Assembly (NCBI GenBank): GCA_002722105.1
Contig: PBKF01000037.1
Coordinates: 31,369 to 51,013, forward strand
Source: Fidelibacterota bacterium
Lineage (GTDB): Bacteria > Marinisomatota > Marinisomatia > Marinisomatales > UBA1611
Reading direction: 5' to 3'
Length of the DNA stretch: 19,645 nucleotides
Numbering within the stretch: position 1 is the stretch's first letter; the number at the start of each line of letters is the position of its first letter. The notes below the pieces were generated by a model, which was given only the letters and a program-made list of their open reading frames with translations, was not told the DNA's origin and made no database searches. The position numbers were made by a program, and so were the translations under genes. Shown here in pieces: positions 15,175-19,645 of this stretch.

Positions 15175-16188
15175 TTACCTTACTTTTTGATCCACTATCA
15201 ATTGATCAAGCTTTTTTCGCATCTGATTAATTCTAGTTAATACTGCTTCTCTTTTATTGTGTTCTCTTATTTCCCTAGCAGGAAAACCTGCATAGACTTT
15301 TCCCCCTACTAAGGATTTTGTTACACCTGATTTTGCAGCAAAGGTTGCATTGGGGCCTATATTTACATGAGGAGCAACGCCAACTTGTCCAGCAAATGTA
15401 CAATAATCACCAACCTTAGAACTTCCTGCAATTGCAAATGCCCCTGTAATAAGACACCCCTTACCAATCTTCACATTATGAGCTATATGAACCAGATTAT
15501 CTAGCTTTGTCATTTCTCCAATAAACGTAGTCCCAATAGTTGCTCTGTCAATAGCACAATTCGAACCGATTTCTACGTTATCTTCTATTTTAACATTACC
15601 GATCTGTGGAATTTTTTCATGGATACCGTCCAGTGTTACAAACCCAAATCCATCACAACCAATTGTTGTTCCACTATGGATAACGACATTTTCACCAATA
15701 ATGGTATTAAAATAAATTGTTACATTGGCCTTTAGTTGACAATTCTTTCCTATAGTTACATTTTCACCAATTACTGTATTTGCATCAATTACAGATCCAT
15801 TGCCAATAACTGAACCTGATTCAATAATGACTCCTGGACCAATTGATACATTTTCACCGATAGAGACAGTAGGGTCTATAATTGCCTTTTGGTGTATGAA
15901 AGCTAAATGTTTATTCTCCGGATAAAAAAGGCTTAGTGTCTTTGCCATTGCTAATTGCGGATTGGGAACAAAAACAATATTGCCATCATTAACACTGGTT
16001 GTATCATCTACAAATACTGCTGCAGCCTGCGTAGATGATAAGTATTTCTTATACTTTGGATTGCTCAGAAATGTAATTGTACCAGGAATACTATTTTGAA
16101 TTTCTGAGACCCCGTTAATAATTAAATCAGGATTACCTTGTACTGTGCCGCCTACCTGGGAAGCAATCTCACCAAGCGTGAGTTCCAA
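15175..16188 (-). CDS. lpxD: UDP-3-O-acylglucosamine N-acyltransferase
   Basis: Adds the second 3-hydroxyacyl chain (N-linked) in lipid A synthesis. Residues 1-95 form the uridine-binding N-terminal domain (FLSNPKYKKYL at 40-50). Residues about 100-300 are hexapeptide repeats of a left-handed beta-helix, and the C-terminal 35 residues are a basic helix. The catalytic His is His237 in VHIAHNV (E. coli His239), and GCDGFGF (177-183) is typical. The start is TTG at 16188: only two codons (GAT and ACT) separate it from the in-frame ompH stop, and the next ATG is at residue 81, so TTG is nearly forced. No ribosome-binding site is visible, which suggests coupling to ompH. Confidence 0.96.
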   Translation of the reverse strand: MELTLGEIASQVGGTVQGNPDLIINGVSEIQNSIPGTITFLSNPKYKKYLSSTQAAAVFVDDTTSVNDGNIVFVPNPQLAMAKTLSLFYPENKHLAFIHQKAIIDPTVSIGENVSIGPGVIIESGSVIGNGSVIDANTVIGENVTIGKNCQLKANVTIYFNTIIGENVVIHSGTTIGCDGFGFVTLDGIHEKIPQIGNVKIEDNVEIGSNCAIDRATIGTTFIGEMTKLDNLVHIAHNVKIGKGCLITGAFAIAGSSKVGDYCTFAGQVGVAPHVNIGPNATFAAKSGVTKSLVGGKVYAGFPAREIREHNKREAVLTRINQMRKKLDQLIVDQKVR

Positions 16189-16194
16189 ATCAGT

Positions 16195-16722
16195 TTATTT
16201 CCCTGTAGTTAAATTCCGAAGTTCATGCAGAACATCATCAGTCATATCGTACTTGGGTTTAAAATATAGCAGACCGACAGATGCATCAATTATATAATCA
16301 AAACCACCATCAATGGCAACTTTATCAACAGCTTTTTTGACTTTACCTAAAATTTCATATTCTAATTGAGCCTGTTTCCTCATCAGTTCACCCTGTGGTC
16401 CAATTTTTTCAGCTTGAAAATTTTGAATTTGCTTTTCCATTTGCTCAATTTCCTGCCGAATACTTTCACCCTTGTCTAAAGCCATAAGACGTTTTACTTC
16501 GTAATCCTGTCTAAGGCTATCCATTTTTAGTCCCATTTGATCAAACTCAAATTGAACTTTTCTGTATTCCAACTGTAATTGAGATTCTGCTTCTTTAAAC
16601 TCTTCATATTCAGTGCGAATTCTTTCTGATAAAATATATCCTATTGTTAATTGAGCTGACGCTACTGATGCCATGCCTATAAAGGTTAAAATAAATAATG
16701 TATTTCGAAGGGTTGTTCTCAC
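16195..16722 (-). CDS. OmpH/Skp-like periplasmic chaperone
   Basis: Skp-type chaperone that holds unfolded outer-membrane proteins in the periplasm before BamA inserts them. I chose the GTG at 16722, giving 175 residues, because an AAGGAGA ribosome-binding site lies five bases upstream and the product then starts with a clean signal peptide ending ASVASA-Q (about residue 23). A longer reading from 16776 would overlap bamA and put 18 polar residues before the signal peptide. Residues about 35-120 are rich in Glu, Gln, Lys and Arg with heptad-like spacing, forming the coiled-coil tentacles. The C-terminal VDKVAIDGGFDYIIDAS block is typical of OmpH proteins. It lies between bamA and lpxD, as in most Gram-negative genomes. 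Confidence 0.92.
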   Translation of the reverse strand: MRTTLRNTLFILTFIGMASVASAQLTIGYILSERIRTEYEEFKEAESQLQLEYRKVQFEFDQMGLKMDSLRQDYEVKRLMALDKGESIRQEIEQMEKQIQNFQAEKIGPQGELMRKQAQLEYEILGKVKKAVDKVAIDGGFDYIIDASVGLLYFKPKYDMTDDVLHELRNLTTGK

Positions 16723-16727
16723 AGTTA

Positions 16728-16734
16728 TCTCCTT
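16728..16734 (-). promoter_or_regulatory. Strong ribosome-binding site of ompH
   Basis: Read on the minus strand this is AAGGAGA, followed by five bases and then GTG at 16722-16720. It matches the 16S anti-Shine-Dalgarno sequence well and decides the ompH start. It lies just past the bamA stop at 16740-16742. Confidence 0.85.
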
Positions 16735-16739
16735 GTTTA

Positions 16740-19154
16740 TCAAAATTGTTGTCCAAATGTTAGGGTGGTTTTCCATCCTGGGTCCAACTCTCCGCTAGTG
16801 TTAACTCGATCAAAACCATACCCGATATCAAAACCAAGCATCCCAATCATTGGCATAAAAAAACGAATACCTGCACCGACAGAACGCTTCAAATCAATCG
16901 GGCCTCTTCGTGGGAGATCCAATCTTTCCATCAAATTTGTGGAAGACCAAACATTACCCATTTCCGCAAAAACCAGTCCGTAAACTACAGGATTTTCTGC
17001 AAAAGGCACTCGAAATTCTGTGCCAAATTTAACCAAAGTATTTCCTCCTATAGGACTTCCATTTGAAGTAATAGGGCCCACTCTGTTATCGTCATAACCT
17101 CTTAATGGATTACCATAAGGAATGCCATTCCCCCCCATAATAAATCTATCATTCCATGGAATAAATGATCGGCCTTCTCTCAATGCAGGTAATTCCTTGA
17201 CTACACCAATTTTCATGGAATTCATTAAGACAAATTTCCAAAATGTAGGTGTATACCATTCAAGATTTAAAACATGTTTATGAAAATTTTCCTGTCCTCC
17301 TAACACCCAACCTGACAGCATAGATTTTAAAGAAAATAAAGAACCTATGGTTGTGAATTCGGGATGATCGCGACTATCTCTCCGTATTGTTTGTGAAAAG
17401 TTGATACCATCTGAAGTTTTATACCCACCTGCATAACGGTCTAAATCTGCTTGAGACGCTTCATACATTTTACGAACAAGTTGAAAAGACCAGGTCCCAC
17501 GAAAAAAATCATCAGGCCATTTAAAAATACGACCCCACGTAATTGAAGTGCCAGCCATTGTATAATCAATGGGGGCAGAATACAACGTAGAACTGCCACG
17601 GAACGTATAAAAAATTGATCCACCTAATAGATTCTTCGTATCATTAACCATTGGATCTGTAAAACTTATACTTACAGATCTGTATTTAGGGCGCTGTTGG
17701 TATTGATTGCCATACCCGTATCCATAGCCCACATTGGTACCTACGTTAAAACTGAAATTTAAACTTTGTCCTCTCCCACGAAAATTTGGCAAAGCAAGGC
17801 CGCCCCCGCCAGTCATACCAAAAGATTGACTATACCCCATATTTGCATTCGCCTGACCCGCTGGTTTTTCTTCTACTGTAATTTCTAAATCTACCTTATC
17901 TTCTGAAATGGGCACTACATCTGGTACTACATTGGCAAAGAAATTTAGCATCATAACTTCCCGGTGACTTCTCATCAGTCGCTGGCGATTAAAAACATCA
18001 CCGGGAAAAACTCGTAATTGGCGGCGAACTACATTTTCTCTTGTTCTTGTATTTCCTTTAATAGCAATATGGTTGATATAAACTTTATGGTTTTCAGTAA
18101 TAACAAAATGAATATCAAGAGAATCTTCCCCAACAGGTGTAATCGCAGGCTCAATCCGACTGTAGATATAGCCCCGATCCATGTACAATCCCTGAACACG
18201 ATCAAAAACAGCCATGTTAAAATCTTCGTCACTGTACTGATCTCCGGTTTCTATACCTAAGGTACGTGACAAAAGCTCTTCATTAAATAAGGTCATTCCT
18301 TCCCATGAAAAATTGCGATATTTATACTTGGGGCCTTCTTCAATGGTAAGAATTAAATTCAATTGCTTTTTATCATCACTGTATCTTATTGTATCGCGCA
18401 CAACTCTAAAATCACGGTAGCCCTTATTCCTATAAAAAGTCGCAACAAGATTTAAATCTTCATCAAATTTTTTCTTATCAAATGTAGAGCGCCAAAAAAG
18501 GTACCATCGCTGTTGTTTGGTCTCTTTCATTTTCCAGCGAAGTCGGAAATTTGAAAAAGATTGATTTCCTTCAAAAATAATTTTATCAATTTTGACTTTT
18601 TCATTTTCACTTATATTAAATACCACATCTCTTACAATATCTTTTGCTTTGCCTTCAAAAAGAGTTGATTCTTGTTCAGGAATTTTCATTTCAGGCTCAA
18701 CTTCTACATTTAAATAACCTTTTTCTGCATACAAATTTTTAATGGTTGTTGCTATTTCATGGAGCGTATTAGTAGCAAGCCTTTGTCCTTTTGCTAATGA
18801 TATTTCATCATTAAACTTCCGATCTTTTATCTTTTTATTCCCTTGATAGGATAAATCTCCAAGGATATAATTCTCCTTTACTAGAATTGTGATAGAAAGA
18901 CCATCTGATGTTTCTTCATCATAGCGAATCTGAATATCTCGGAATAAACCTAATTGCCAGAGCCGTTTAACAGCCCGTGGAAAATCAGATGGTGAAATAG
19001 TCTGGCCTTTACGAAGGCCTGCGGTAAAAATAATGGTGTTTTCAGAAGTAATGATATTTCCATCAACATCAACTTTTACCAATTGAATTTCATCTGGAAG
19101 TCCCTGACCTAAGCTGTAGGTGAGAATTGAAAAAAGAATAAGTAATTTTTTCAT
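16740..19154 (-). CDS. bamA: Outer-membrane protein assembly factor BamA
   Basis: Central subunit of the BAM complex that folds and inserts outer-membrane barrels. The 804 residues comprise a signal peptide (1-16), five POTRA domains at about 23-94, 95-180, 187-274, 277-355 and 358-430, and a C-terminal 16-strand barrel from about 435 to the terminal Phe804. The third POTRA contains an aromatic-rich segment (QQRWYLFWRSTF, 214-225). LRGY at 684-687 corresponds to the conserved (V/I)RGF loop 6 motif. An early-barrel segment rich in Gly and Tyr (476-485) looks like a lengthened loop. Its ATG shares one base with the uppS stop. It is followed by ompH, its usual partner gene. Confidence 0.97.
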   Translation of the reverse strand: MKKLLILFSILTYSLGQGLPDEIQLVKVDVDGNIITSENTIIFTAGLRKGQTISPSDFPRAVKRLWQLGLFRDIQIRYDEETSDGLSITILVKENYILGDLSYQGNKKIKDRKFNDEISLAKGQRLATNTLHEIATTIKNLYAEKGYLNVEVEPEMKIPEQESTLFEGKAKDIVRDVVFNISENEKVKIDKIIFEGNQSFSNFRLRWKMKETKQQRWYLFWRSTFDKKKFDEDLNLVATFYRNKGYRDFRVVRDTIRYSDDKKQLNLILTIEEGPKYKYRNFSWEGMTLFNEELLSRTLGIETGDQYSDEDFNMAVFDRVQGLYMDRGYIYSRIEPAITPVGEDSLDIHFVITENHKVYINHIAIKGNTRTRENVVRRQLRVFPGDVFNRQRLMRSHREVMMLNFFANVVPDVVPISEDKVDLEITVEEKPAGQANANMGYSQSFGMTGGGGLALPNFRGRGQSLNFSFNVGTNVGYGYGYGNQYQQRPKYRSVSISFTDPMVNDTKNLLGGSIFYTFRGSSTLYSAPIDYTMAGTSITWGRIFKWPDDFFRGTWSFQLVRKMYEASQADLDRYAGGYKTSDGINFSQTIRRDSRDHPEFTTIGSLFSLKSMLSGWVLGGQENFHKHVLNLEWYTPTFWKFVLMNSMKIGVVKELPALREGRSFIPWNDRFIMGGNGIPYGNPLRGYDDNRVGPITSNGSPIGGNTLVKFGTEFRVPFAENPVVYGLVFAEMGNVWSSTNLMERLDLPRRGPIDLKRSVGAGIRFFMPMIGMLGFDIGYGFDRVNTSGELDPGWKTTLTFGQQF

Positions 19155-19645
19155 TATGAATTACTTATTTGTTCACTAACCTGTCCAAATCTTCTTTCAC
19201 GAGATTGATATTCCAGAATTGCTTCCATCAATTCATTCTCACGAAAAGCAGGCCAATATGTATCTGTCATAAATATTTCCGTGTAGGCACATTGCCAAAG
19301 TAAAAAATTACTTAATCGACATTCGCCACTGGTTCGAATTAAAAGATCAGGATCAGGCATATCAAATGTTGAAAGCGATTTAGAAAAAATAGTTTCATCA
19401 ATTTCATGAGGTTCCAATTCCCCTTTTTTGACTTTATTTGCGAGCGTTTGTACAGCATTAACCATTTCCTGCCTACTCCCATAATTCAAGGCTAAACAAA
19501 GATTTAACCCAGTATTATCCTTTGTAGTTTGAACACCATTCAAAATTCCTTTTCGGGTAGATTGTGGCAACATCTCCAAGTTGCCAATTGCAGTGAAGCA
19601 AACATTATTTTTGTGAAGTTCTTCGACCTCAATACTGATTGTTTT
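19154..19645 (-). CDS. uppS: Undecaprenyl diphosphate synthase (5' end outside window)
   Basis: Cis-prenyltransferase making the C55 lipid carrier for peptidoglycan and O-antigen precursors. The reading frame is open to the window edge at 19645, so the N-terminal part with the catalytic Asp loop is not included. Visible family features are the segment LALNYGSRQEM, then PDLLIRTSGECRLSNF containing the conserved isopentenyl-diphosphate-binding Arg residues, LLWQCAYTEIF, and a closing RERRFG. The family consensus AxNYGGR is NYGSR here, a small change. The TTG and ATG near 19579-19571 are internal. It leads into bamA by a TAATG overlap. Confidence 0.95.
   Translation of the reverse strand, partial: KTISIEVEELHKNNVCFTAIGNLEMLPQSTRKGILNGVQTTKDNTGLNLCLALNYGSRQEMVNAVQTLANKVKKGELEPHEIDETIFSKSLSTFDMPDPDLLIRTSGECRLSNFLLWQCAYTEIFMTDTYWPAFRENELMEAILEYQSRERRFGQVSEQISNS

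Noticed and set aside
15680..15870. Repeated short DNA motif (ACATTTTCACC...) resembling direct repeats
   Set aside because: These are codons of the hexapeptide repeats (IGENV) of the LpxD beta-helix, not a CRISPR array or independent repeat.
16723..16776. Extended ompH start at 16776
   Set aside because: It overlaps the end of bamA and adds 18 polar residues before the signal peptide, while the GTG at 16722 has a strong ribosome-binding site.

Overview
The window is a gene-dense, AT-rich stretch of a bacterial chromosome from a Gram-negative (two-membrane) organism. It carries BamA, an OmpH/Skp-like chaperone, and LpxA, LpxC, LpxD and an LpxL-like acyltransferase, so the cell makes lipid A. 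The low GC content, the non-fused lpxC and fabZ genes, the nfeD-floA pair and the order uppS-bamA-ompH-lpxD-lpxC-fabZ-lpxA resemble the Fibrobacteres-Chlorobi-Bacteroidetes side of the tree. My best guess is an uncultured marine lineage such as Marinimicrobia (SAR406), but this is recalled gene-order resemblance and not a search result. There are no tRNA or rRNA genes, mobile elements, CRISPR arrays or integrases, and no gene-free stretch exceeds about 100 bases.

Region 1 (bases 2-3962, plus strand) is a tightly packed run: the 3' part of a rhomboid protease, cytidine deaminase, thymidine kinase, a concentrative nucleoside transporter, adenylate kinase and dephospho-CoA kinase. The four middle genes form a coherent nucleoside uptake and salvage module. 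Region 2 (3977-7700, minus strand) reads, in transcription order, NfeD membrane protease, flotillin FloA, a SAM-dependent methyltransferase, and a membrane-anchored acidic protein of unknown function. Region 3 (7796-9935, plus strand) holds an LpxL-like lipid A acyltransferase, a TsaC/YwlC-type threonylcarbamoyl-AMP synthase, and a DUF3108-type exported protein. It diverges from region 2 across a 95-base gap.

Region 4 (9924-19645, minus strand) is a ten-gene envelope-biogenesis run. In transcription order it holds uppS (partial), bamA, ompH, lpxD, lpxC, fabZ, lpxA, a small predicted outer-membrane barrel protein, dxr and rseP. It joins isoprenoid and lipid-carrier synthesis (Dxr, UppS), lipid A synthesis (LpxA, LpxC, LpxD, with FabZ balancing the hydroxyacyl-ACP supply), outer-membrane protein insertion (BamA, OmpH) and intramembrane proteolysis (RseP). 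Genes overlap or abut by a few bases, consistent with one transcript and coupled translation.

Most of the window is housekeeping, and I see no clear new system. The most unusual direct observation is lpxA. Its frame is open and matches LpxA from the N-terminus, but it contains no ATG, GTG or TTG until codon 102. The best start is an ATT codon one base after the fabZ stop. Other points worth checking are the unknown barrel protein where lpxB often sits, the two genes behind floA, a roughly 35-residue insertion in RseP, and the salvage cassette carrying adk.
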